Below, in pieces: positions 8,233 through 17,175 of a stretch of DNA of 64,000 nt (position 1 is its first letter; the number at the start of each line of letters is the position of its first letter). Position numbers and translations under genes: made by a program. The stretch lies in the NCBI RefSeq assembly GCF_011044495.1, contig NZ_CP049143.1, positions 1,736,001 to 1,800,000 of the forward strand, given 5' to 3'. The stretch comes from Roseimicrobium sp. ORNL1. GTDB taxonomy: Bacteria > Verrucomicrobiota > Verrucomicrobiia > Verrucomicrobiales > Verrucomicrobiaceae. Below the pieces are notes generated by a model. It worked only from the letters and a program-made list of their open reading frames with translations. It had not been told where the DNA came from and made no database searches.

Positions 8233-11200
8233 ATGCTTCGTATCCTCCTCACCCTCGCGCTTCTCTGCAGCGTTGCTCAAGCTGCGGATCCCATCCGCGT
8301 CTTCATTCGCAGCGGTCCGAAATCTCACGGACCCGGCGCGCATGACTATCCCCGCTTTCTCAAGGAATGGGTGCCGCTCTTGAATGAGCGCGGCGCCAAG
8401 GCGGATGGCGGAGATGCGTTTCCCACGAAGGAGCAACTCGACAACACCGACGTGCTCATCCTCCACGCACAGGAGGCTGGGAACATTGCCCTCGGTGAAG
8501 AGCGCAAGAACCTGATGGAGTTCCTTAAACGCGGTGGTGGCATGGTGGTGATTCATGCCGGTGCTGTGTCGCGCGATCCGGAGTGGTACAAGAGCATCAT
8601 CGGTGGATCCTGGAATCACAAGACACCCACGAAGTGGCTCGAAGCTCCCATGTCCCTCTATTTTACGGACCGGGACAATCCCATCACGAAGGACATCTCG
8701 AATTTCGATATCGATGACGAGATCTACTATGACATGGACATCCTTCCAGAAGTGAAGGTGCTCGCCGCGGCCTATACACCAAAGGCGGCCGATACTCGTG
8801 GAAAAGGAAACAAGGAAGCCCAGCAACGTGCTGCCGAGGCCGTGGCCAAGGGCAAGGCGGTGAACATCTACGACATCCAGCCGCAGATGTGGACATATGA
8901 GCGCACGGCGGAAGGTGGCAGCACTCCTTATCGCGCCTTCGTTTGCATTCCCGGTCACTACCACGCCAACTTTTCTCATAACGGTCTTCGTGCCGCCATC
9001 CTTCGTGGCATCGCGTGGGCGGGAAAGCGTGACAATACGGATATGCTCTGCAAGCCGACTGAACTCGGCAGCGCCCTGCGCTACCTGCCCGGGGGCTGCC
9101 CGCCGCCGCAGGACATTCCCAAGGACCTGGAAGTGCATCCCGAGTTTAACATCTCGCTGGTCGCCTCCGAGCCGCTGATCAACAAGCCCATGAACATCGA
9201 CTGGGATGAGAAGGGCCGCCTGTGGGTGGTGGAGACGCCGGAGTATCCTAATGGACTTCGTCAGGCGAATGTCGAGGCCTGGAAAGACTCGGGCGCCGTG
9301 AAGCCGGGACAGCATGAGCGCGAGCCGCTCGACCGCGTGTCCATTCTCAGCGACAGCGACGGCGATGGCATCATGGACAAGAAGACGGTCTTTGCCGACA
9401 AGATTGAACTCGCGACCTCCAGTGTGTTTTACAAGAGCGGCGTCATCGTCTGCGCAGCGCCGGACATCTGGTACTTTGAAGACACCGACGGTGACGACAA
9501 AGCGGACAAGCGTACCAAGCTCTATACCAATCTAGGCAATCGCGACACGCATGCAGTGATCAATAACATGCGCTGGGGACAAGATGGATGGGTGTATGCC
9601 ACGCACGGCTACTCCAGCACGGAAGATGCAAAATCCGGTGATGGCACGAAGAGCTTTGGCGCCATCGGTGCAGGCGTCGTGCGCTTCAAGCCAGATGGCA
9701 GTGCGATTGAGCAATATGCCTCCCGCGGTGGCAATACGTGGGGACTGGATATCACCTGGGGCGGCGAGGTCTTCTACACGCAGCCCACGAGCGGCAATCA
9801 CTTCATTCACGTGGTGCTGCCTGAGTACGTCCTCGCGAAAGGGAAGCTGCCCGGCGTGATGGGCACGAATGGGTTGCTGCCCAAGGAACCCACCTATCCC
9901 GCCATGCACTGGGAACAACAGGCCTATGTGCAAATCGACCAGGTGGGCAGCTACACCGCTGCGGCTGGTTGCTCCATCTATGAAGGCGGCGCCTGGCCTG
10001 CAAAGTGGAACTACGGCTACTTCACCACCGAACCTACGCTGAACATCGTCAGCCACTTCATGGTCGAGCCCGATGGCGTCACCTTCAAGGCGCATCGTGA
10101 ACCTGGTCGTGAGCACACCGAGTTCATCCGCAGCAAGAACCTCTGGTTCCGCCCCATTGAAGTCCGTGTCGGTCCGGATGGCGCGCTCTATGTGGTGGAC
10201 TTCTGCAACCAGGCCGTGATTCACAATGACACGCGTGGTCCCGTGCATGGCCCTGCGAACGCGGCGGTGCGGCCTGACCGAGACCATTACTATGGCCGCA
10301 TCTGGAAGGTGCAGCACAAGGACGCGAAGAAGGTTGAGGTGGCGAAGCTGGATAAGAACGATCATGCCGGCCTGGTTCAATCGATGGAGGCCAGTCCCAA
10401 TGTTCATGTGAAGCAGCAGGCACTGAGGCTCATCCGCGAAAACCACCAAGAGGCCGACAAGGGGCGCTATACGAACGAATCCGTTTGGCAGAACAAGTTT
10501 GGAGCGCTTACCCGCCAGCTCTCAAGTCCGTGGAGTGGTCTCTCGCGTCAGTTTGAAGATATTGCCAGGAAGTATGCGGAAGCGCAGGATGATTGGACAC
10601 GGAGCGCCATCATTGCGGCTGTTTCTTACAGCCCGCCGATTCGGGAAGAGGAAGGTCAGGCGGCGAAGGCTCTGCAGGCGTGTTTTAAGAGCTCGCAACA
10701 CGACAGGTTGCGCCCGCTGATCTCAGCCATTGCTCAAAATGGAATCAATGGGGTCTCTGGTCCTGCGGTTGTGCTGGAAGCCTGTGCGGAAGCGCCGCCT
10801 CACGCGGATGAGCTTAGACTGGAAGTTCTTCAGGTGCTCGCCAGGAAGGACGGTATCACCCTTGAAACAACACCTGCGCTGAAGGCTCCGCTTCAGAAGC
10901 TGCTTTCCAATGCGTCCACAAGTGGGCTCGCCCTCCCCCTCGTTGTGAAGTGGGATACCAAAGGCGAGCTGGCCGATGCGGTAAAAGCCCAAATCGCCAG
11001 CTTTACTGCTAAGCTGTCGGACAAATTCGCCTCCGTCGCAGATCGCATCCATGCCGCAAAGGCACTCATCAGCGTCGGAGGTGAAGCGCGACGCAATGTA
11101 GCTCCGGTTTTCGCCGCGCCGGATGCGCCTGACGCATTGCAGTCCGCCATCATTGAATCTCTCAGCGAAAGCGATAGTGTCTCTGAACTTGTGCCCGCTT

Positions 11201-13248
11201 ATGTTGGGTTGAAGCCGGAACTGCAGAACCGCGCCTTCGACGCGATCCTCAAACGTCCGAACGCCACGCTTGCGCTATTGGATCTTGTTGAAGAAGGCAA
11301 GGTCACTCCCAAGTCCCTTGGGCCCTCCAACATTGCCCGTCTACGCACGCATCCGAACAAGCAGGTTGCTACTCGCGCGAACAAGATGCTGGAGAAGCTG
11401 AGCCCCACCACGGCGGAGAAGAACAAGCTCATTGCCCAGCTCGCACCGGAAGTGGAGAAGCCTGGTGATGCCGCAAAGGGCAAGGTGGTGTATGCGCTGT
11501 GCGCCACCTGCCACAAACTCGGCGATGTCGGTGTTGCCGTGGGCCCGCCGCTGGACGGCATGGGCGCGCATGGTCCGGCGGAACTGCTGGTGCACATCAT
11601 CGATCCGAATCGTGAAGTTGACCCCAGTTTCTGGGCGCACAACATCACGACCAAGAAAGGTGACGCCATGGTGGGTGTCATCACTTCGGAAAATGCCTCC
11701 ACCCTCACACTCGCCACTCAGGCAGGGGTGAAGGAGATTCCGAAGAGCGAGATTGCCACGCGTGAAAATACGCGCCGCAGTCTGATGCCGGAAGGACTGG
11801 AAGCGATGGGCACCGAGGGATTGCGTGATCTGCTGGCCTACATCTGCGGCGATGCGCTCAAGCATTTCCGCATCGTCGATCTTCGTCCGGCCTACACGGC
11901 GGACAGTCGCGAAGGTGTCTTCGCGGGACCCAAGCCCAATCAGGGTCAGGTGCGTCTGGCGAAGTATGGCAATGTGAAGGTGGAGGGAATTCCCTTCTTT
12001 GTCCAAGATGCGGCGAAGAGCGACACGGGCACGAACATCATCGTGCTCAAGGGCGGTCCGGAAAAGAGCCAGAGCTGGACCTATCCGCAGCGCGTGGAGG
12101 TTGCGGTGAATGCACAGGCGAAGAAGCTGCACCTGCTCAGCGGTATCGCCGGCTGGGGCTTCCCTGCGGTGAGAGACCGTGTGCCCGCATTGAAGGCCAC
12201 AGTCACTTATGACAGTGGCGAGACGGAGGAGTTCACGCTGAACAATGGCGAGGCGTTTGCTGACTACATCCGTGAGGTTGAAGTGCCGGGCAGCCAGTTG
12301 GTGAAGGAGCCGATTAGCGATGACCAGCAGGTGCGTCTCCTCAGCCTCACCCTGACAAAATCGGGAGTCATCAAGAAGCTGGCTCTTGAGAGCTTCGCTA
12401 ATGGTGTGGCGCCGGTAGTGGTCGCCGTGACCGCAGATGTCGAGGGTCGGATGGGCGCAAAGCCGGGTGCAGCAGCGGCAGCTTCTCCTTCTCCCGCTCC
12501 CGCGGCTGAATCGACCGAACCAGGGCCCAAGGAGGGCGGCAAGGGTGATGGCAAGCTGGTGCCTGCGACACCCGTGTCCTGGGAAGCAGGCAAGGCGAAG
12601 GTGTTGATCGTTGGTGGCGGCAGTTCGCATAACTTCGCCAAGTTCTTCGGTGAAGTGGACACCGCTACGCTGAAAGATGCAGGATACACCGTGCACTACA
12701 CCGAGGACCGCGACCAGGCGGCGGCTGAGCTGGCCAATGCTGATGTCGCTGTCATCAGCGTGAACCGCCAGTTCTTCGACAGCCCGGCGTATCGCAAGGC
12801 GTTGTTTGATCGTGTGGCTGCCGGGAAGGGCGTGGTGATGATGCACCCTGGCACGTGGTATGCCTATCCTCGCTGGCCGGAACTCAATGCGCAGATCGTG
12901 GGTGGTGGCTCCAAGGGCCACGACAAGCTTGGCCCCTTCGCGGTGAATGTGGTCAAGGCGGACCACCCCATCATGAAGGGTGTGCCTGCGAAGTTTGACG
13001 TCACGGATGAGCTCTACTATGTGAATGCCAAGCCAGAGGAAATCCCAACGGGCACTGCGGGGATTGAAGTGCTCGCGGAAACGTCACCGAGCCAGAAGTT
13101 TGGCAAGCCGCACCCCAGTGTGTGGATCACCAAGAATGACAAGGCTCGCATCGCGTGCATCGCACTCGGGCATGATGAACGCACGCATGAGGACGCTGCC
13201 TTCAAGAGCATCCTGTTGAATGCGGTGAAGTGGTGCGCTGGCAAATAG
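8233..13248 (+). CDS. Giant secreted ThuA / PVC beta-propeller / cytochrome c / ThuA protein
   Basis: 1671 aa from ATG 8233, the Met that begins the signal peptide MLRILLTLALLCSVAQA. Residues 20-280 are a ThuA-like glutamine-amidotransferase-fold domain (VFIRSGPKSHGPGAHDYP; MVVIHAGAVSRDPEWY). Residues about 300-690 are a PVC-type membrane-bound dehydrogenase propeller (LEVHPEFNISLVASEPLINK; DALYVVDFCNQ region). A HEAT-like helical part follows (about 700-1070), then a haem-binding cytochrome c domain with CATCH at 1090-1094 and the DPNREVDPSF motif. Next is a galactose-binding-like beta segment (about 1210-1410), a Pro/Ala linker, and a second ThuA domain (about 1455-1671, KVLIVGGGSSHNF). It is probably a periplasmic sugar oxidoreductase. 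Two ThuA domains at opposite ends are unusual. Confidence 0.88.
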   Translation: MLRILLTLALLCSVAQAADPIRVFIRSGPKSHGPGAHDYPRFLKEWVPLLNERGAKADGGDAFPTKEQLDNTDVLILHAQEAGNIALGEERKNLMEFLKRGGGMVVIHAGAVSRDPEWYKSIIGGSWNHKTPTKWLEAPMSLYFTDRDNPITKDISNFDIDDEIYYDMDILPEVKVLAAAYTPKAADTRGKGNKEAQQRAAEAVAKGKAVNIYDIQPQMWTYERTAEGGSTPYRAFVCIPGHYHANFSHNGLRAAILRGIAWAGKRDNTDMLCKPTELGSALRYLPGGCPPPQDIPKDLEVHPEFNISLVASEPLINKPMNIDWDEKGRLWVVETPEYPNGLRQANVEAWKDSGAVKPGQHEREPLDRVSILSDSDGDGIMDKKTVFADKIELATSSVFYKSGVIVCAAPDIWYFEDTDGDDKADKRTKLYTNLGNRDTHAVINNMRWGQDGWVYATHGYSSTEDAKSGDGTKSFGAIGAGVVRFKPDGSAIEQYASRGGNTWGLDITWGGEVFYTQPTSGNHFIHVVLPEYVLAKGKLPGVMGTNGLLPKEPTYPAMHWEQQAYVQIDQVGSYTAAAGCSIYEGGAWPAKWNYGYFTTEPTLNIVSHFMVEPDGVTFKAHREPGREHTEFIRSKNLWFRPIEVRVGPDGALYVVDFCNQAVIHNDTRGPVHGPANAAVRPDRDHYYGRIWKVQHKDAKKVEVAKLDKNDHAGLVQSMEASPNVHVKQQALRLIRENHQEADKGRYTNESVWQNKFGALTRQLSSPWSGLSRQFEDIARKYAEAQDDWTRSAIIAAVSYSPPIREEEGQAAKALQACFKSSQHDRLRPLISAIAQNGINGVSGPAVVLEACAEAPPHADELRLEVLQVLARKDGITLETTPALKAPLQKLLSNASTSGLALPLVVKWDTKGELADAVKAQIASFTAKLSDKFASVADRIHAAKALISVGGEARRNVAPVFAAPDAPDALQSAIIESLSESDSVSELVPAYVGLKPELQNRAFDAILKRPNATLALLDLVEEGKVTPKSLGPSNIARLRTHPNKQVATRANKMLEKLSPTTAEKNKLIAQLAPEVEKPGDAAKGKVVYALCATCHKLGDVGVAVGPPLDGMGAHGPAELLVHIIDPNREVDPSFWAHNITTKKGDAMVGVITSENASTLTLATQAGVKEIPKSEIATRENTRRSLMPEGLEAMGTEGLRDLLAYICGDALKHFRIVDLRPAYTADSREGVFAGPKPNQGQVRLAKYGNVKVEGIPFFVQDAAKSDTGTNIIVLKGGPEKSQSWTYPQRVEVAVNAQAKKLHLLSGIAGWGFPAVRDRVPALKATVTYDSGETEEFTLNNGEAFADYIREVEVPGSQLVKEPISDDQQVRLLSLTLTKSGVIKKLALESFANGVAPVVVAVTADVEGRMGAKPGAAAAASPSPAPAAESTEPGPKEGGKGDGKLVPATPVSWEAGKAKVLIVGGGSSHNFAKFFGEVDTATLKDAGYTVHYTEDRDQAAAELANADVAVISVNRQFFDSPAYRKALFDRVAAGKGVVMMHPGTWYAYPRWPELNAQIVGGGSKGHDKLGPFAVNVVKADHPIMKGVPAKFDVTDELYYVNAKPEEIPTGTAGIEVLAETSPSQKFGKPHPSVWITKNDKARIACIALGHDERTHEDAAFKSILLNAVKWCAGK

Positions 13249-13283
13249 CACGCTGTCCAAGGTTCAATCACAAAGACAACGCG

Positions 13284-13320
13284 AGGAGCAGTGTGAGCTC
13301 AGGCTCCGCTGCTCCTTTTG
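13284..13320. terminator. Bidirectional hairpin terminator
   Basis: AGGAGCAG (13284-13291) pairs with CTGCTCCT (13309-13316), followed by TTTTG. It sits between the convergent ThuA-propeller gene and the protease gene, so it may serve both strands. Confidence 0.6.
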
Positions 13321-14313
13321 TTATTCGGAGCGGGTCTTGCTCTTGATGAGCTTCAGTACATTGCTGGCGGCGATGGCGTCATGGAGCACCATGAGGGTGC
13401 CGGGTGTCTGGGTGCCGGGCTTGGAGGGATCCTGATACACCGTCTGGATCTGGGAAACGTGACCGATGGCATTGCCGTGGGCATCCAGCACGGCAGAGCC
13501 GCTTGAGCCAGGAGCCCATGAGGTGCTCACCTGAATCCAAACCGGATCATTCTCGGGATTGGCACTGACAGGTTCGGGAGGCGGTGGTGGCGTGCCCTTG
13601 GTGGGGGCCGGCTTTTGTGTTGGTGCAGGTGTGTCCGGTGCTGCGACGCGCATGTTGCTGCGGAAGGGATGCCTGGTGAATCGATTAACGATGCCCTCAC
13701 TGAAGTAGCCGCGTCTCCCTTTGGGTTCGCTGAAACAGTAGACCCTGTCACCCGGCATCACATCGGAGGTGAAGGAAAGGGGACTGAGCGTGGCGCCTTT
13801 GACTCGGATGATGGCCGTGTCCGTGGCCCGGTTAGCCGCCAGCACTTCCACCACCGGGATCACCTGGTCGTCTTCATCTGCGACGATGAGGTAACCCTCC
13901 CGGATATTTTCATTCTCCAGTACGTGACCGCAGGTCACCACGGCATCGTTGGTGATGGCGTAGCCGCCCGCGAGATTGAGATGCCAGTTGTTGCACTTCT
14001 TGCAGAGGTAGTGCCAGCCCACGCGGAGGTGGGCACGTCGCGCGGCATTCCACAATTCACGGCCCTCCAGCTTCTGGGTGCGTGGCTTGGGCAGATCGAG
14101 CTCGCAGGTGGTGCGGCTCATCTGTTCCACGATTTTCTCCATGGGGACGAGTTCGCCGCGCACCTTGAGGCGATTTGCCTCATCGGTGATCACCATCTGG
14201 GACTTGGGATTGCGTGTTTCCGGATAGATGGGCACCTCGGGAGCCTGACTGTGCAGGGAACTGCACATCAGCAATGTGCCCAGGACAGAGGCAAGAGGAG
14301 GAAGAGCGTTCAT
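13321..14313 (-). CDS. Secreted trypsin-like serine protease with Cys-pair insert
   Basis: 330 aa with an N-terminal signal peptide (about 1-22). The trypsin-fold catalytic triad is visible: His130 in VTCGHV, Asp165 in ATDTAII, and Ser271 in APGSSGSAVLD. Before the His there is a C-KK-C pair (104-107) followed by NNWHLN, which could bind zinc or form a disulfide. A Pro-rich stretch (about 224-250) interrupts the second barrel. There is no PDZ domain, unlike DegP. It lies just downstream of the VHL-metalloprotease gene on the same strand, 57 bp apart, so a two-gene secreted protease operon is likely. Confidence 0.8.
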   Translation of the reverse strand: MNALPPLASVLGTLLMCSSLHSQAPEVPIYPETRNPKSQMVITDEANRLKVRGELVPMEKIVEQMSRTTCELDLPKPRTQKLEGRELWNAARRAHLRVGWHYLCKKCNNWHLNLAGGYAITNDAVVTCGHVLENENIREGYLIVADEDDQVIPVVEVLAANRATDTAIIRVKGATLSPLSFTSDVMPGDRVYCFSEPKGRRGYFSEGIVNRFTRHPFRSNMRVAAPDTPAPTQKPAPTKGTPPPPPEPVSANPENDPVWIQVSTSWAPGSSGSAVLDAHGNAIGHVSQIQTVYQDPSKPGTQTPGTLMVLHDAIAASNVLKLIKSKTRSE

Positions 14314-14370
14314 GGCTTGCCGCTCAGTACGGCCGCTTTGGCGGCATATTGCGAACGGCTGCCTGTCTAT

Positions 14371-15567
14371 TTATTCAATGATCACCTTGCCGCTCTTCTG
14401 CAGGGCGACGCAGTGGCCTACGGGATTGCCTGTCTCATCGGTGACCAGCCAGCAGTGGCCGGCATAGGTCTGTTGCATGGAATCTCCGCTGGGAGCCACA
14501 CTGCCGTAGGGTTTGCGTGTTCCTTTCGTGTCCACCCACCAGAGTTTCACCGCGGAGCGGCGGGTGTTGAAGAAATGCAACATCGTCTTCTCACTCCCAT
14601 TCAGGGAGGCAGGCGCTTGCGCGGCCTTCATGGGGACCAGCCGCACCGCAGCGTATTCACGAGAGCTCATCAGTGGCTGGCGATTCTTCTCCTGCCATTC
14701 CACCAGCGCTTTGGGCCACTCGAACTTCGGTGCAGTGGCAACGTCCCAGCCTCGCAGGTGGGCGCGATCTTCCGGCAGGCGGTCTGCGATGCGCTGGTAG
14801 CGCCAGGGCTTGTCGCCAAAAACTTCCTTCAGCAATGCTGCGAGACCGGAGTCATAGGTTTTGAGTTGATCCCGGGTGTTGATGTGATTGTGCTGGTTGT
14901 CGTTCTCGCGGTTCGTGTCGAACCAATCCTGGACGCCTTCGGCCCAGTACTCGTTCTTGTTGCTCGCAGCGTAGGTATCCTTCCAGAGGCCGGCGTTCAT
15001 CGCGGATTCGTAAGTGGCAGCGAGGCGTGTATCGAAGGTGGGATCCACAGTGTTGAGTCCCATTTGATGAATGGCATGGCCGAACTCATGCACACAGATG
15101 TTTTCCCGCTGATAGGGATCGCCGGGGTAGCAGAGCAGATTCTCCGCACCGCAGCTCACTGCCGGCCGCAGTGGTGTGGCGCCCAGACCACGGGCCCTCT
15201 TGTCCCAGTAGGGCGCCGGTTTCATGTCGCTGTGCTCCGGCATCGTGGTGGTGAATTCATCATGCGCCATGATGGCGAAGCGGGCTTTGTTCTCCGCGAG
15301 GGCCTTCAGGATGTCAGGCCGATGCCCCACCATGCGGTTCACGAGCCAGGCAGCTTCGTAGAGTGCGGCATCGGGCACCTTCTCAGAGGAGACGATGGAG
15401 AAGCCTTCTACGTCCACATGCTTCTTGTAGAAGGGAGAAAGCTTCAGCTTCTCGACCACCGCAGCTGGTGGCGTTGTGATGTCAGCAGGCTGGGCTGTCA
15501 CCAAGGCGCCGCCCAAGACGCCAGCTAGCAGTGACAGGCACAAGGATTGAACCCAGAGGTGCTTCAT
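14371..15567 (-). CDS. Secreted zinc metalloprotease-like protein with C-terminal VHL-like beta domain
   Basis: 398 aa with a signal peptide (1-25, ending ALVTAQP). The zincin core is HEFGHAIHQ (His160, Glu161, His164); a likely third ligand is Glu206 or Glu210 in NEYWAEGVQDWF. Four cysteines near 139-158 may form disulfides. Residues about 325-390 match the beta domain of the von Hippel-Lindau protein in strand order and key positions: MLHFFNTRRSAVKLWWVD, then KPYGSVAPSGDSMQQTYAGH and CWLVTDETGNPVG (human pVHL has the pattern N-R, V-W, Y-x-x-L-x-P-G, S-Y-x-GH-x-WLF). VHL-like domains are known in secreted bacterial proteins, where they probably bind protein or sugar. Substrate unknown. Confidence 0.75.
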   Translation of the reverse strand: MKHLWVQSLCLSLLAGVLGGALVTAQPADITTPPAAVVEKLKLSPFYKKHVDVEGFSIVSSEKVPDAALYEAAWLVNRMVGHRPDILKALAENKARFAIMAHDEFTTTMPEHSDMKPAPYWDKRARGLGATPLRPAVSCGAENLLCYPGDPYQRENICVHEFGHAIHQMGLNTVDPTFDTRLAATYESAMNAGLWKDTYAASNKNEYWAEGVQDWFDTNRENDNQHNHINTRDQLKTYDSGLAALLKEVFGDKPWRYQRIADRLPEDRAHLRGWDVATAPKFEWPKALVEWQEKNRQPLMSSREYAAVRLVPMKAAQAPASLNGSEKTMLHFFNTRRSAVKLWWVDTKGTRKPYGSVAPSGDSMQQTYAGHCWLVTDETGNPVGHCVALQKSGKVIIE

Positions 15568-15641
15568 GATGGAAGGATGATAGCGAACCTGTCGCCAGAT
15601 GTCTCGGATGCAAACGCTGCCACCGCTGACAATCTATGTGC

Positions 15642-16331
15642 TCACGGGCTTTGGCGCACCCGCTCCCATGAGGCAGCACCCACGCGGCGGTAGAGCATGC
15701 GGTCATGGAGACGGCTGGGGCGGCCCTGCCAGAATTCGACCTCATGAGGCGCTACGACGAAGCCTCCCCAGTGGGGCGGGATGGGCACTTTGCCTTCGGC
15801 GTATTGTGCCTTCAGCTCCTGGTCGCGGACTTCCAGCCATTCACGATTGGGAATGACCTCGCTCTGTTCGCTGACCCAGGCGCCAATCTGACTGCCATAG
15901 GGGCGGCTCTGAAAATAGGCATCGCTTTCCTCCCGGCTGAGCTTGGTGACGGCCCCGCGGATGCACACCTGCCGCTCGCGCTCCTTCCAGAAGATGGTGA
16001 GGGCGGCCTTGGGATTGCCTTCCAACTCGCGGCCTTTCCGGCTGTGGTAGTTGGTGAAGAAGGAGAAGCCGCGCTCGTCGTAGCCCTTCAGCAGGACGGT
16101 GCGGGAAGAGGGCTGGCCATCCGCCGATACGGTAGCAAGCGTCATCGCATTGGCCTCCAGCACCTGGGCAGCCAGGGCATCGTCCATCCAGAGACGGAAG
16201 AGCTCCATGGGGTCGCCGGGGAGCGTGGCCTCGTCGAGGGCGCCTTTCTCGTAGCTCAGCCGCAGGTCGGCGAGATTCGGTTTGCCAGCGGGCGAGGACG
16301 AGGGATAGAGAACAGACATGGCGTATGCCAA
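15642..16331 (-). CDS. pdxH: Pyridoxamine 5'-phosphate oxidase
   Basis: 229 aa, the usual length. PdxH is an FMN enzyme that oxidises pyridoxamine or pyridoxine 5'-phosphate to pyridoxal 5'-phosphate in the cytoplasm. Diagnostic stretches are ANAMTLATVSADGQPSSRTV and LLKGYDERGFSFFTNYHSRK (FMN and substrate contacts), FWKERERQVCIRG, and the C-terminal signature WGGFVVAPHEVEFWQGRPSR followed by LHDR. The start may be ATG 16331 or the Met four codons later (16319); either leaves almost no 5' leader because hpt starts divergently at 16341. Confidence 0.95.
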   Translation of the reverse strand: MAYAMSVLYPSSSPAGKPNLADLRLSYEKGALDEATLPGDPMELFRLWMDDALAAQVLEANAMTLATVSADGQPSSRTVLLKGYDERGFSFFTNYHSRKGRELEGNPKAALTIFWKERERQVCIRGAVTKLSREESDAYFQSRPYGSQIGAWVSEQSEVIPNREWLEVRDQELKAQYAEGKVPIPPHWGGFVVAPHEVEFWQGRPSRLHDRMLYRRVGAASWERVRQSP

Positions 16332-16340
16332 TAGTTACGC

Positions 16341-16907
16341 ATGAGCGCAAATGTTGCAGGTGTTCTTTCCAGCGTGGAGCGCATTCTCCTGGACGAGGTG
16401 GTCATCCGGCAGCGGGTGAGCGAGCTGGCTGGGCGCATCCGGAATGACTTTGCGGGCCGTGAGCTGACCGTGGTCGCGCTCATGGACGGCGCGATTTTCT
16501 TCGTGGCGGATTTGCTGCGGGATGTGACGCTGCCAGTGCGGCTGCACACGCTCTCGGTGAGCAGCTATCATGGCGGCACAAGTTCCAGCGGTCGCCTGGA
16601 AGTGGCGCGCACGTTGCCCTTTGACCTGCGGGGGAGGGATGTCCTGCTCATCGATGACATTCTCGACACCGGCCTCACGCTGGGCACGGTGCAGGAGCGC
16701 ATTCTTACGGAGTGCCAGCCTCTGAGCCTGCGCACGGCGGTGCTCATCAGCAAGGACCGACCCCGCGTGCGCGAGGTGGTGGCGGACTACATCGGTTTTG
16801 AAATCGAGGATGAGTTTGTGGTGGGGTATGGCATGGACTACCAGGGCCACTACCGGAATCTGCCCTGCATCGGCATCCTGAATCCGGCGAATCTTCCTGT
16901 GTCATGA
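16341..16907 (+). CDS. hpt: Hypoxanthine phosphoribosyltransferase
   Basis: 188 aa. It transfers ribose-5-phosphate from PRPP to hypoxanthine or guanine in purine salvage. The PRPP-binding loop is clear (DVLLIDDILDTGLTLGTV), as are LMDGAIFFVADLLR (pyrophosphate loop side) and FVVGYGMDYQGHYRNLPCIG near the C-terminus, all typical of bacterial Hpt. The only ATG in range is 16341, nine bases from the divergent pdxH start, so the transcript may be leaderless. Its last four bases overlap the moaD start (ATGA), which suggests translational coupling. Confidence 0.95.
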   Translation: MSANVAGVLSSVERILLDEVVIRQRVSELAGRIRNDFAGRELTVVALMDGAIFFVADLLRDVTLPVRLHTLSVSSYHGGTSSSGRLEVARTLPFDLRGRDVLLIDDILDTGLTLGTVQERILTECQPLSLRTAVLISKDRPRVREVVADYIGFEIEDEFVVGYGMDYQGHYRNLPCIGILNPANLPVS

Positions 16908-17149
16908 CGGTACGAGTTCTTTTCTTCTCTGTGTTGCGGGATGTGGCGGGCGCCGATGAGGTGCCGGTGAAACTCCAGTCCGGCGCGACCGTGGCGGACC
17001 TGCTGGGGGAACTCTTCACCCGCTGGCCGAAGCTTCAGGAGTGGGACAAGAGCCTCCTCATTGCCGTGGACCAGTACTATGCGAAACGCGACGGCGCCCT
17101 GCATGAGAATGCCGAAATCGCCATCATGCCGCCGGTGCAGGGAGGCTAG
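16904..17149 (+). CDS. moaD: MoaD/ThiS-family sulfur carrier protein
   Basis: 81 aa beta-grasp protein ending in QGG, the double-Gly tail that is adenylated and thiocarboxylated. MTVRVLFFSVLRDVAGADEV and the C-terminal AIMPPVQGG match MoaD, the small subunit of molybdopterin synthase. No MoaE or MoeB gene lies nearby, so pairing with molybdopterin synthesis is by family only; another sulfur-transfer role is possible. It is coupled to hpt by an ATGA overlap. Confidence 0.85.
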   Translation: MTVRVLFFSVLRDVAGADEVPVKLQSGATVADLLGELFTRWPKLQEWDKSLLIAVDQYYAKRDGALHENAEIAIMPPVQGG

Positions 17150-17175
17150 TCGAAGAGAAGTCATCCTGCAGAGAC

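Noticed and set aside
13615-15528. 637-codon plus-strand frame
   Set aside because: Antisense to the two secreted protease genes, which carry clear catalytic motifs.
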